From contig JABIHN010000016.1 in the NCBI GenBank assembly GCA_018649625.1, positions 1 to 64,000 of the forward strand: a stretch of 64,000 nucleotides of DNA, written 5' to 3'. The first letter of the stretch is position 1. Each line of letters opens with the position of its first letter. Below, one piece after another: positions 47,499 through 56,873 of this stretch. A program made the translations under genes and the position numbers. Under the pieces are notes generated by a model. The model saw nothing but the letters and a program-made list of their open reading frames with translations. It made no database searches and was not told the origin of the DNA. This stretch comes from Fidelibacterota bacterium. GTDB lineage: Bacteria; Fidelibacterota; Marinisomatia; Marinisomatales; UBA1611.

Positions 47499-49736
47499 AT
47501 GTTTGCAGATGTTGCCTTCCCTATCTCCGGTTTTCAAACCTTTACCTACAAGATTCCCAAGGATCTGGTATCGGAAGTGCAAATCGGGTCCCGTGTCACA
47601 GTCCAGTTTGGTCCCAGAAAAACACAGGGAATTGTTACGGGACTAAAAAATGAATCATCCTTCTCTGGTAAAATAAAAGACATTGCAGGATTGGTGGATA
47701 ATTTGCCCATCATGACCCCGGAGCTCTGGAAATTGATCCAATGGATGAGCCAATATTATGTAACCCCATTAGGGCAAGTTGGGAAAGCTGTATTACCGAA
47801 AAATTTGTCAACGCGGTACAATCCACCTAAAAGTTGGATGGTACAAGCCAAGCCAATTTTTGATGACGAAGATTTGGAAGCAGTCAAAAAACGAGCGCCC
47901 AAACAATATGAAGTATATCAAAAAATTTGGAAAGTTAAAAAACCTATCCAAGTTTCATCTCTGAAAGATTTGGCATCGAATCCATTGAATGTATGCAGAG
48001 GATTAGAAAAAAGAAAACTTGTAACATTATTTGAAGAAACATCTTTACCAGACATAACAGGCTTCACGTTTGATCCAATTCATAAAAAAGTATCCTTTAA
48101 TTCGCATCAACAAGTAGCAGTTGATGCAATATGTAAATCACTGGATAAAAAAGAATATTCACCTTTTCTTTTACATGGTGTAACGGGAAGTGGTAAAACC
48201 GAAATTTATGTAGAGGGTGTTCGTCATTGCCTTGCTCAAAAAAGAACTGCTATTATTTTACTACCAGAAATTTCACTCACACCACAAATTGCTGGCCGAT
48301 TTCGAGCTGTATTTGGAGATACGATTGCATTATGGCATTCAAAACTTACTCAAGCGCAACGCTCATGGACGTGGAAAGAAATTTGCAAGGGAACCTTCAA
48401 GGTTGTGATTGGTGCCCGGAGCGCAGTATTTGCACCCTTAAAACATCTCGGTCTTATTGTGATTGATGAAGAACAGGAGTCGTCTTTTCGTCAGGATTCT
48501 CCCGCACCAAGATATCATGCTCGTGACGTTGCTTTGATGCGTGCAACCTATGAAGGGGCTTCCGTTGTTTTATCTAGTGCCACTCCTAGTCTTGAAAGTT
48601 ATTATAATTATCTTCATAAAAAACTAAGTTATCTCCATTTACCTGAACGATATGGTGGCGCAAAATACCCTCATGTCCATTTGGTAGATATGTTATCTGA
48701 TCAAGAAGAATCAGGGAAATATGGACAAATATTTTCGGGATTGCTTCAAGATAAAATTGAAGATCGTCTCAATAAAAAAGAACAAATTATATTACTTCAG
48801 AATCGAAGAGGGTATTCTCCTGTAATTCGGTGTGGAGATTGCGGTGAAATTGTAATGTGCCCTCAATGTAAGGTTGCTTTAACATTTCATAGTAAAGGAT
48901 CTCAACTTATTTGTCACTTTTGTGGGCATATTGAAATAAAACAACGTGAAACTTGTATTCATTGTAGGTGCTCTAATATGAAATATTCTGGTACGGGTAC
49001 ACAAAGAGTGGAATCCATTCTCGAAGAAACATTCCCTCAAGCAAGAGTCGCTAGATTGGATATGGATACGGCAGGAACAAGCCAAGGATTGATTTCAATT
49101 TTAAAAGCATTTGCGAATGGAGAGATTGATATATTATTGGGAACACAAATGATCGCCAAAGGATTGGATTTTCCAAATGCGACATTGGTGGGAATTATTA
49201 ATGCAGATCTTGGGCTTCATTTACCGGATTTTCGTTCCGGTGAACGTATTTTTCAATTAATTTATCAGGCATCTGGAAGAGCTGGAAGGCGAAAAATTCC
49301 AGGAGAAGTGGTAATTCAAACTTATGTTCCGGATAATCCGGTCATTAAAAATGCGGCAAAATTAGATATGATTAAATATTATAATATCGCATTAAGTGAG
49401 CGAAATGAGTTAAAATACCCTCCATTTAGTTGGATGGCAAAAATTGAAATTACGGGGGAAAACCAAATAGCTGTAGATTCTTTATCGGAACGAATATCGA
49501 AATTATTGAATGGAAAATATAAAGGATTAGACGTTTTGGGACCAGCACCATGTTATTTAGAAAAACTTCGGAACCAATATAGGTTTCAAATCGTCTTTAA
49601 GTCATTAAAGTCTATAGATCCCAATGGATATAGACTTCACAAATTTATTCAGGATAATTTTATGGATATTCAAAAAAAGTACCGTCCAGGAAAAAATAGG
49701 ATTAATATTCATTTTGATCCGCTTAGTTTAATATAA
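47499..49736 (+). CDS. priA: Primosomal replication restart helicase
   Basis: 745 residues. An N-terminal DNA-binding domain (about 1-110) is followed by the helicase: Walker A 'LHGVTGSGKTEIYVEGV', 'VIDEEQESSFRQDS' (a DEEQ in place of the common DEEH), a zinc-binding set 'CGDCGEIVMCPQCKVAL' and 'CHFCGHIEIKQRETCIHC', and motif V/VI 'LGTQMIAKGLDFPNA' and 'QASGRAGR'. PriA reloads the replication machinery at collapsed forks. It follows the L9 terminator and shares no gap with the PorV/PorQ-like gene. Confidence 0.95.
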   Translation: MFADVAFPISGFQTFTYKIPKDLVSEVQIGSRVTVQFGPRKTQGIVTGLKNESSFSGKIKDIAGLVDNLPIMTPELWKLIQWMSQYYVTPLGQVGKAVLPKNLSTRYNPPKSWMVQAKPIFDDEDLEAVKKRAPKQYEVYQKIWKVKKPIQVSSLKDLASNPLNVCRGLEKRKLVTLFEETSLPDITGFTFDPIHKKVSFNSHQQVAVDAICKSLDKKEYSPFLLHGVTGSGKTEIYVEGVRHCLAQKRTAIILLPEISLTPQIAGRFRAVFGDTIALWHSKLTQAQRSWTWKEICKGTFKVVIGARSAVFAPLKHLGLIVIDEEQESSFRQDSPAPRYHARDVALMRATYEGASVVLSSATPSLESYYNYLHKKLSYLHLPERYGGAKYPHVHLVDMLSDQEESGKYGQIFSGLLQDKIEDRLNKKEQIILLQNRRGYSPVIRCGDCGEIVMCPQCKVALTFHSKGSQLICHFCGHIEIKQRETCIHCRCSNMKYSGTGTQRVESILEETFPQARVARLDMDTAGTSQGLISILKAFANGEIDILLGTQMIAKGLDFPNATLVGIINADLGLHLPDFRSGERIFQLIYQASGRAGRRKIPGEVVIQTYVPDNPVIKNAAKLDMIKYYNIALSERNELKYPPFSWMAKIEITGENQIAVDSLSERISKLLNGKYKGLDVLGPAPCYLEKLRNQYRFQIVFKSLKSIDPNGYRLHKFIQDNFMDIQKKYRPGKNRINIHFDPLSLI

Positions 49737-50651
49737 ATGATAAATAGAAAACAGACTCTAATAATCTTACTTCAATTTTCAATATCTATTTGTATTGCTG
49801 AGACAGGTTATCCAGGATTTGATGTATTTACATCATCTTCTCAATTAGGATTGGGTGGAGCAGGTTATTTATTTTCATCACCAATTTCATCCAAAGTAAA
49901 TCCTGCTGTCTCTGATACGGGTAAATATTTTTCAACATCAATTATTCGATATCAAGCGGGAATTACTAGTCAAAGTGTTGGGATGAGTCTCCCCTGGAAT
50001 AAAGGGATGACTACTTTTTCAATTCGCCACATTTCTTATGGAACCTTTGATGGATATGATAATAATTTTCAATCAACAGGGACATATCAATCTAGTGATA
50101 CTTGGGTTCAAGGTGGATATTCAAAACAATTGAATACACTCCCGTTGAGCATTGGTGCGTCAACTCAAATTTATTCTTCATCTTTAAAAGATTCTCAAAT
50201 TAAAGCAATATTATTGTCCGTAGGAGGGGAATTTTATATACATAAAATTCAATCCACATTTGGTTTATCATTGCATAATTTAGGGAAAACATTTAGAAGT
50301 AATAATTTTGCAAATGGATCCCTTAGTCCTAAAACAGTTATTAGTACTTCAAAAAAAATTACTCACCTCCCTCTCACCTTATTTTTTGATACAGTATTTT
50401 CAAAATCTCAACAGGAACCTGAAGTATTTATTGGAGGAAATTTCAAATTAAAAAATGATATTTACATTAAGTGGGGGACATCTACTCGGAAAATATCTCA
50501 TAATACTAAACAAGATTTTCTTCGTTCGGTCTTTGGAGCTTCGGGTCTTGGATTTGGTTTTTCTTCCGGGAGTATCAGTATTCACTATGGTACTTTTATT
50601 TTTGGAACGGGATCTACCATCCATGGTTTAGAAATTGGAATTCAACTATAA
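49737..50651 (+). CDS. PorV/PorQ-like outer-membrane barrel
   Basis: 304 residues with a signal peptide. The start of the mature protein, 'GLGGAGYLFSSPISSKVNPA', follows the 'GMGGAY...NPA' pattern of the PorV/PorQ/FadL-like family. The rest alternates in a way expected for a barrel with about 14 strands and ends in an aromatic-poor IGIQL strand. In the type IX system PorV escorts cargo on the outer leaf; PorQ is less well defined. A type IX cargo gene lies 10 kb upstream, so the family name fits the organism. It begins immediately after the priA stop and its stop overlaps the lipase ATG by one base. Confidence 0.6.
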   Translation: MINRKQTLIILLQFSISICIAETGYPGFDVFTSSSQLGLGGAGYLFSSPISSKVNPAVSDTGKYFSTSIIRYQAGITSQSVGMSLPWNKGMTTFSIRHISYGTFDGYDNNFQSTGTYQSSDTWVQGGYSKQLNTLPLSIGASTQIYSSSLKDSQIKAILLSVGGEFYIHKIQSTFGLSLHNLGKTFRSNNFANGSLSPKTVISTSKKITHLPLTLFFDTVFSKSQQEPEVFIGGNFKLKNDIYIKWGTSTRKISHNTKQDFLRSVFGASGLGFGFSSGSISIHYGTFIFGTGSTIHGLEIGIQL

Positions 50652-51853
50652 TGTTTAAAAAAATTATTTTTCTCATTTTCATCGGAATGATTTCTGCGCA
50701 AAATAATTATCCAATTGTATTAGTTCATGGATTTATGGGTTGGGGTACTGAAGAGATGGGCGGGTACAAGTATTGGGGCGGTTCAGAAGATTACGCCCAA
50801 TTTCTTAGAGATGAAGGTCATACTGTTTTTACTGTTTCCATAGGCCCTGTTTCATCTAATTGGGAGCGTGCTATAGAAGTTTACTCTCAATTAAAAGGTG
50901 GTCAGGTAGATTATGGGAAAGCACATTCCAATCAATTTTCACTCATTCAAAAACCTGAAGGTAAAATTTATACTGCACTTTACCCAGAATGGGATGAAAA
51001 CCATCCAGTTCATCTTATTGGACATAGCATGGGCGGGCAAACGGCTAGAATGTTACAATACTTATTAACCCATGAAATAATGGAAGATGATAATAATGGA
51101 ATTGCTGAAGAATCGAGTCTGCTGAGTGGTCTTCATCAGAATTGGATTCGGAGTATTACATCAATATCTACGCCTCATGATGGAACTACATTGGCAGATA
51201 TTGTAACTCGGACGATGCCATTTGTACAGTATTTTGTTGGATTGGCTGGCGTTGTGGGTACCCGTTTTTATGAATTCGATTTAGAACAATGGGGTTTTTC
51301 TCGTGAAGAAGAAGAATCTTGGACTGGATATGTCAAGCGAATGAGAACTCATAATGCTTGGGATTCAAAAAATATGAGTTCGTGGGAGTTAAGTATTGAA
51401 GGCGCTAAAGAATTAAATGCATTTCTTCAAGTTGATCCGGATGTGTATTATTTCTCGATTAGTACCACAACGACAATTAAAAAAGATGAATCTCAATATC
51501 ATATTCCTATTAATGGGACATCTCTTTTAACACGAACACGATCAAAGATAATTGGCTCAAGAGTTGGATATTGGAACGATGGCTCCGCAACAGATTCTAC
51601 TTGGTATGAAAATGATGGGATTGTTAACACGCGATCTATGCGAGGTCCCACTACAGGTGCGAATGGCCCTGACCCAATTGTAAAATATGATGAAAATGAA
51701 TTATTAATACCTGGACAATGGTATACACTCGGTCCTTTCCAGATTGATCACTGGAATATTGTGGGGCATCTTGGTACTGAAGAGGCTAATGCTTTTGCAA
51801 AACAAATACTATTCAATCAAGCAGTTCGATTAAAGGCGCTTCCATCTTTTTGA
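50651..51853 (+). CDS. Secreted triacylglycerol lipase, family I.5-like
   Basis: 400 residues with a signal peptide ending near residue 17. The mature start 'YPIVLVHGFMGWGTEEMGG' and 'PVSSNWERA...SQLKGGQVDYGKAH' match Bacillus/Geobacillus family I.5 lipases, as does 'ISTPHDGTTLADIV'. The likely triad is Ser126 (GHSMGG), Asp322 (ENDGIVNT) and His367 (IDHWNIVGH). In I.5 lipases the nucleophile motif is AHSQG; here it is GHSMG. Of the zinc-site residues of Geobacillus lipase, the two Asp appear to be Glu here and one His is not seen, so the zinc site may be changed. Hydrolysis of fats or other esters outside the cell is likely. Coupled to the PorV/PorQ-like gene. Confidence 0.85.
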   Translation: MFKKIIFLIFIGMISAQNNYPIVLVHGFMGWGTEEMGGYKYWGGSEDYAQFLRDEGHTVFTVSIGPVSSNWERAIEVYSQLKGGQVDYGKAHSNQFSLIQKPEGKIYTALYPEWDENHPVHLIGHSMGGQTARMLQYLLTHEIMEDDNNGIAEESSLLSGLHQNWIRSITSISTPHDGTTLADIVTRTMPFVQYFVGLAGVVGTRFYEFDLEQWGFSREEEESWTGYVKRMRTHNAWDSKNMSSWELSIEGAKELNAFLQVDPDVYYFSISTTTTIKKDESQYHIPINGTSLLTRTRSKIIGSRVGYWNDGSATDSTWYENDGIVNTRSMRGPTTGANGPDPIVKYDENELLIPGQWYTLGPFQIDHWNIVGHLGTEEANAFAKQILFNQAVRLKALPSF

Positions 51854-52692
51854 ATACTGTTTATTATCATATTAAACTATTTCGCCCTCTTAATGTCTTT
51901 ATAGCTGGGCTTGCCATGATTATTGCATCAGCAATAATGGGAACACTTCACGAAATAGAAATAGTCCTAATCGTGATGTTAGTTGTCATGAGTTTTGCTG
52001 CTGCTGCAAATGCCTTGAATGATGTTGTGGATGTTGAGATTGACCGTATTAACCGTCCCATGCGACCCATCCCATCGGGAAATGTAAAAAAAAGTTCAGC
52101 ACTGATTCTTTCGTGTTTACTTTTTATTGTGGGAACAATATTGTGTTTGAAACTTCCTGAATCTGCTAAAGTTATTGGTATTGTAATAGCTATGCCTTTG
52201 ATGATTATTTATAGCAAGTATTTGAAAGGCCTTCCTCTTATTGGCAATATTACAATTGCATTTATTTTAGGATTATCATTTCTTTTTTGTGGAGCGGCAT
52301 TCAATGCTACAACGTCTATGTGGATTCCTATGGTATTGGCGTTTGGACTAACTTTAGTCCGAGAATTGGTAAAAGATATTGCCGATATGGATGGAGACCA
52401 ATCTCTAGGACTAAAAACATTTCCAATTGTGGTAGGCATTGAAAAAGCAATTCAATTAACAATTTTTCTTAGTGCGTGTATTGGGGTGGTTGCTTTTCTT
52501 CCATTTCTTAATGGAATATATGGCATTTGGTATGGCATTTTGTTAATACTCGGCGTTGAGATTCCTTTGGGTGTCGTTGTAGCTTCTCTACTGAATAATC
52601 CGGGAATTTCGTCCGCAAGCCATGCTGCTCGGATCTTAAAATTTAGTACATTAATGGGACTAATCGCAATTTACGCAGGAACACTTTCATGA
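51850..52692 (+). CDS. UbiA-family prenyltransferase
   Basis: 280 residues from a TTG start at 51850 that overlaps the lipase stop. Eight or nine membrane helices. The two Asp-rich motifs that bind prenyl diphosphate through Mg2+ are 'NDVVDVEIDRINRPMRPIP' and 'VKDIADMDGDQSLGLKTFP'. The sequence resembles the group often annotated as geranylgeranylglycerol-phosphate geranylgeranyltransferase in Bacteroidetes and archaea, as well as ubiquinone and heme branches. The acceptor is thus uncertain: quinone ring, heme or glycerol phosphate. It overlaps dnaE by four bases, which looks like operon convenience rather than functional linkage. Confidence 0.78.
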   Translation: MNTVYYHIKLFRPLNVFIAGLAMIIASAIMGTLHEIEIVLIVMLVVMSFAAAANALNDVVDVEIDRINRPMRPIPSGNVKKSSALILSCLLFIVGTILCLKLPESAKVIGIVIAMPLMIIYSKYLKGLPLIGNITIAFILGLSFLFCGAAFNATTSMWIPMVLAFGLTLVRELVKDIADMDGDQSLGLKTFPIVVGIEKAIQLTIFLSACIGVVAFLPFLNGIYGIWYGILLILGVEIPLGVVVASLLNNPGISSASHAARILKFSTLMGLIAIYAGTLS

Positions 52693-55600
52693 CATCTGAA
52701 TTCGTCCACTTACATAACCATTCTGACTATAGTCTCCTCGATGGTGCACAACGCATTGATCAATTGGTGAATACCATTGATGATTTAAATATGGATTCAG
52801 TAGCGCTGACTGAACATGGGAATATGTTTAGTGTAGTTCCTTATTATAATCGTGCAAAAAAAGCAGGGATTAAACCAATTATTGGATGTGAGATTTATGT
52901 AGCAACAGGGTCTCGTTTTGAGAAAAAAACAACAGTAGAAGGTGGATGGGGTAATAATCACCTAATCTTGTTAGCTCAAAATTACACAGGATATAAAAAT
53001 TTAATGAAACTGGTTACGGCCGGTTATTTAGAAGGGTTTTACTACCGACCAAGGGTAGATGTTGAGCTTCTTCGTCAATTTAGTGAAGGACTGATTTGTA
53101 TGTCCGCCTGTTTAAAAGGCGAAGTTCCAGAAAAAATGTTGAAGGGCGATTATGAAGGAGCAAAAGCAGCAGCACTTAGATTTGCAGAGATATTTCCAGA
53201 TCGATATTATTTAGAAATTCAAAATCACGGTATTCCTGAAGAAGAAGCGAATATAAAGAATATGAAAAAATTAGCGGCAGATTTAAACCTACCGTTAGTT
53301 TGTACTAATGATGCCCATTACGCAAAACAATCTCATTGGGAAGCTCATGATATTCACATTTGTCTTGGGACGGGAAATGTAAGAAGTGATGAAAAGCGAT
53401 TGCGATATGCCACGCCGGAATTCTATTTCAAAACTCAAGATGAAATGTTTAATCTTTTCAAAGAATTTCCTCAAGCGATTGAAAATACAAGACGAATTGC
53501 TGATAGCATTAATGTAGAATTAAAAATGGGTGAATATCATTTGCCAAATTTCCCCATTCCTGAAGGTTCTCCCACAAAGGATCCTGATGAATATTTGAAA
53601 ATTTTAACCCAAGCTGGGGCAGGGCTTCTTTATGGCGAAATAACGCCATCAATCCAAAAAAGAATTGATCATGAACTTTTGGTTATAAAAAACATGGGGT
53701 TTGCTGGCTATTTTTTAATTACAGCAGATTTTGTTCAATATTCAAAAGACCAAATGATTCCAGTCGGTCCCGGTCGTGGGTCTGCTGCTGGAAGTATTGT
53801 ATCTTATGCGTTGGGTATTACAAGTATAGATCCTTTAAAACATGACCTTCTTTTTGAACGTTTCTTAAATCCGAATAGAGTAAGTATGCCGGATATTGAT
53901 ATTGATTTTTGTATTGAACGTCGTGGCGAAGTCATTGATTATATCAAAGATCAGTATGGTGAAAATTCGGTAACTCAAATTATCACTTTTGGAAAAATGA
54001 GAGCCAAACAGGTAGTGCGTGATGTCGGTCGTGTGATGGGATATTCATTTGGAGAAGTAAATAAAATTGCGAAGGCAATTCCGAATGAATTAAATATCAC
54101 ACTGGATAAGGCGCTTGAAAAAAGTCCGGATCTTCAACAGATGGCAGAAGGCGATTACAAAGAATTAATGACTCATTCCAAAGTATTGGAAGGGATGAAT
54201 CGTCATGCATCAATCCACGCTGCAGGCGTAGTAATTGTTCCCGGTGATCTTACCGATTATATCCCACTTTATAAATCTTCTACAGATGATATAACAAGCC
54301 AATACGACATGAAAGGTCTCGAAGAGCTAGGGCTTTTAAAAATGGATTTTCTTGGGCTGCGAACTTTAACTGTAATTGATAAAGCTGTAAAATTAATTGC
54401 ACAAAAAGGGAAAATTGTTAATATAGAAAAAATATCATTTGAAGATGAAAAAGTTTATGAGCTTTTTGCTAAAGGATTGACAATTGGCGTATTTCAGTTT
54501 GAATCTTCTGGGATGCGTGAGTTTTTAAAAAAACTAAAACCAACCGTGATTGAAGATTTAATTGCTATGAATGCATTATACCGTCCGGGTCCGATGGAAA
54601 ATATTGATGATTTCATTTCTAGAAAACATGGTGAAAAGAAAATTGTGTATTCACATGCTCTTCTGGAGTCGATTTTAAAAGAAACTTATGGAATTATCGT
54701 ATATCAGGAACAAGTAATGCAAATTGCTCACGAGGTTGCTGATTTTACCTTAGCAGAAGCGGATATTATGCGTCGCGCCATGGGGAAAAAGCAAGATAAG
54801 GTGATGGATGAATTGTCTGTGAAATTTGTGGAAGGCTCAGGTAAAAAAGGAATATCTAAGAAAAAAGCTGAAGAGATTTTTCTATTAATTAAAAAGTTTG
54901 CAAAATATGGATTTAATAAAAGTCATTCAGCGGCTTACGCATATATTGCGTATCAAACTGCTTGGTTAAAAACTTATTACCCTGCTGAATTTATGAGCGC
55001 AAATCTTTCCAGTGAAATTGGGAAAATGGACAGAGTTGTAATTTTAATAAATGAATGTAAAAAATTAGAATTAGACGTAACACCACCAGATATAAATGTT
55101 TCGTATCAAGAGTTTAGACCGGTGAATGAAACTAAAATTTCCTATGGGTTAAATGCCATAAAAAACGTGGGTACAAAAGCATTAGAAACCATTATTGATG
55201 AACGCAGTAAAAATGGAAAATATGAATCTATTTTTGATTTATGTGCTCGCATAGATCAACAGAAAGTAAATAAGCGAGTGATAGAAAGTATGATTATGTC
55301 GGGTACAATGGATTCATTAGATGGAAACCGTGCTCAACAATTTTCTGCTATCGATGAAGCAATAAGATATGGTCAGCAGATGCAAAGTGAAAAAGATCGC
55401 AATCAATTTGACTTGTTTGGTGGTGGCAATCAGGATGATATATTAATTAAAACACCCATTCTTCAGCAAATGGCTGATTGGTCAGAAAAGGATTCATTAG
55501 CGAAAGAAAAAGAAGTTCTTGGTTCATATATTTCAGGTCATCCCCTTTTAGAACATGCGGAAGATTTGGAAGAATTCACATCCATTACTTTTGGAGAAGA

Positions 55601-56123
55601 GCAGGAATTTTCAAAAAATGATACCATTGTCGTTGGTGGAATGATTACTCGAATTGTAAACCGGTTTGATCGTCGAAACCGTGAAATGGCATTTTTTGAT
55701 ATGGATTGTCTTGGTGGACAAGCTGAAGTGATTGCATTCAGTGATTGTTTTAAATCTTATGGAAATTTAATCGAAGAAGGTAATGTGGTGTTCGTTAGAG
55801 GGAAACCGTCAGATGGAACCGATTTTTCTGATTTAAAAATTATGGGAGATGAAATCATTCCTGTGGATAGAGTACGTAATCGATTATCACAAAAATTGAA
55901 TATTAAATTTCCGTCTGGAGAAATCAAACCTGAAGATATTGATGAGTTGATGAATATTTCAAAACGATATCCGGGTGAATGTAAATTGATTTTTCATTTA
56001 CCGAATAATGGATCTCCGCGTCCTATGAAAGTGATGGCTCATAATATTAAAATATCTACTGAACGAGAATATATTCGAACACTAAGAACAAAGTACGGTA
56101 AGGATAATGTTTGGGTTGAATAA
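52689..56123 (+). CDS. dnaE: DNA polymerase III alpha subunit
   Basis: 1144 residues, close to the usual DnaE length. N-terminal PHP domain 'FVHLHNHSDYSLLDGAQ'; palm with the catalytic 'PDIDIDFCIERRGEVIDY' and 'GRGSAAGSIVSYALGI'; fingers with 'YRPGPMENIDDFI' and 'YQEQVMQIA'; helix-hairpin-helix region 'YGLNAIKNVGTKALE'; OB fold 'TIVVGGMITRIVNRFDRR' near 980. It is the replicative polymerase. DnaE1-type, with no exonuclease domain of its own. It overlaps the UbiA gene by four bases. Confidence 0.97.
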   Translation: MTSEFVHLHNHSDYSLLDGAQRIDQLVNTIDDLNMDSVALTEHGNMFSVVPYYNRAKKAGIKPIIGCEIYVATGSRFEKKTTVEGGWGNNHLILLAQNYTGYKNLMKLVTAGYLEGFYYRPRVDVELLRQFSEGLICMSACLKGEVPEKMLKGDYEGAKAAALRFAEIFPDRYYLEIQNHGIPEEEANIKNMKKLAADLNLPLVCTNDAHYAKQSHWEAHDIHICLGTGNVRSDEKRLRYATPEFYFKTQDEMFNLFKEFPQAIENTRRIADSINVELKMGEYHLPNFPIPEGSPTKDPDEYLKILTQAGAGLLYGEITPSIQKRIDHELLVIKNMGFAGYFLITADFVQYSKDQMIPVGPGRGSAAGSIVSYALGITSIDPLKHDLLFERFLNPNRVSMPDIDIDFCIERRGEVIDYIKDQYGENSVTQIITFGKMRAKQVVRDVGRVMGYSFGEVNKIAKAIPNELNITLDKALEKSPDLQQMAEGDYKELMTHSKVLEGMNRHASIHAAGVVIVPGDLTDYIPLYKSSTDDITSQYDMKGLEELGLLKMDFLGLRTLTVIDKAVKLIAQKGKIVNIEKISFEDEKVYELFAKGLTIGVFQFESSGMREFLKKLKPTVIEDLIAMNALYRPGPMENIDDFISRKHGEKKIVYSHALLESILKETYGIIVYQEQVMQIAHEVADFTLAEADIMRRAMGKKQDKVMDELSVKFVEGSGKKGISKKKAEEIFLLIKKFAKYGFNKSHSAAYAYIAYQTAWLKTYYPAEFMSANLSSEIGKMDRVVILINECKKLELDVTPPDINVSYQEFRPVNETKISYGLNAIKNVGTKALETIIDERSKNGKYESIFDLCARIDQQKVNKRVIESMIMSGTMDSLDGNRAQQFSAIDEAIRYGQQMQSEKDRNQFDLFGGGNQDDILIKTPILQQMADWSEKDSLAKEKEVLGSYISGHPLLEHAEDLEEFTSITFGEEQEFSKNDTIVVGGMITRIVNRFDRRNREMAFFDMDCLGGQAEVIAFSDCFKSYGNLIEEGNVVFVRGKPSDGTDFSDLKIMGDEIIPVDRVRNRLSQKLNIKFPSGEIKPEDIDELMNISKRYPGECKLIFHLPNNGSPRPMKVMAHNIKISTEREYIRTLRTKYGKDNVWVE

Positions 56124-56213
56124 TATTTTAAATATTAGAATAGAAACATGTTCAAATATTCCAACTACCCCAGATAAAAACATGAGAATTTTAACCTTTA
56201 AATACTTTTCTAA

Positions 56214-56657
56214 ATGATTGCTGTTATTCAGCGGTGTTCTCGAGGGAAAGTCACGGTTTCTGAAAAGGTTGTAGGTAAAATTGAACAGGGACTTGTAATA
56301 TTACTTGGCGTCCAAATAGATGATACTGAAAATGACGTAAATTATCTTGTGAATAAAATTTCTGGTTTGCGCATATTTAGAGATGAGAATGACAAAATGA
56401 ATTTATCCATTAAAGATATAAATGGCTCAGTTTTAGTTATTAGTCAATTCACTTTATGTGGCAACACAAAAAAAGGTCGGCGACCAAGTTTTATAAATGC
56501 GGCTCCACCAGAAGACGGGAATCGGCTCTACGAATATTTTATGACCGAAATTGAAAAGGAAAGCGTACCTGTTGAATCTGGTGAGTTTGGCGCAGATATG
56601 AAAGTTGAGTTGGTGAATGATGGCCCAGTCACATTTGTTTTAAATAGTAAAGATTAA
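56214..56657 (+). CDS. dtd: D-aminoacyl-tRNA deacylase
   Basis: 147 residues. 'AVIQRCSRGKVTVSEKVVG', 'RIFRDENDKMNLSI', the 'SQFTLCGNTKKGRRPSF' motif (SQFTL) and the Gly-cisPro-like 'VNDGPVTF' (NxGPVT) at the end are the Dtd signatures. It hydrolyses D-amino acids, and some glycine, mischarged on tRNA. It follows dnaE by 90 bases. Confidence 0.96.
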   Translation: MIAVIQRCSRGKVTVSEKVVGKIEQGLVILLGVQIDDTENDVNYLVNKISGLRIFRDENDKMNLSIKDINGSVLVISQFTLCGNTKKGRRPSFINAAPPEDGNRLYEYFMTEIEKESVPVESGEFGADMKVELVNDGPVTFVLNSKD

Positions 56658-56658
56658 A

Positions 56659-56772
56659 TTATTTCATCAAACCCAATTTCTGTATTTTTCGATTTTCCCC
56701 ACCCACCAATTCCACAAAATAGATTTCGCTGGAAATTTGGGATGAATTCCACTGTACTACTTGTTCTTTTGA
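56659..56772 (-). pseudogene. Fossil of a type IX C-terminal sorting domain
   Basis: On the minus strand, 37 codons read through to a TAA: the peptide begins SKEQVVQWNSS, continues 'SEIYFVELVGGENRK' and ends 'IQKLGLMK'. This matches the last 30-35 residues of the type IX sorting domain (W-N/D-G..., S-G-IYF-V-x-L, K-x-x-L-x-K). Upstream in the same frame a TAA comes immediately (56773-56775), and there is no start codon, so only the tail of a gene remains. It is in the 216-base gap after dtd, whose stop is two bases away. It was probably left after a cargo gene was deleted. Confidence 0.6.
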
Positions 56773-56873
56773 TTAAATAAAGTTACACCAATCTAAATTA
56801 AATCAAAATCGCTCTAAACAGAGATATAATCTGGGGTATGAAGTGAGTGGCACAATGTTTAATTTTCATACCT

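Noticed and set aside
56776..56873. Region before the B12-binding gene checked for a cobalamin riboswitch
   Set aside because: No B12-box-like sequence or long pairing is visible.
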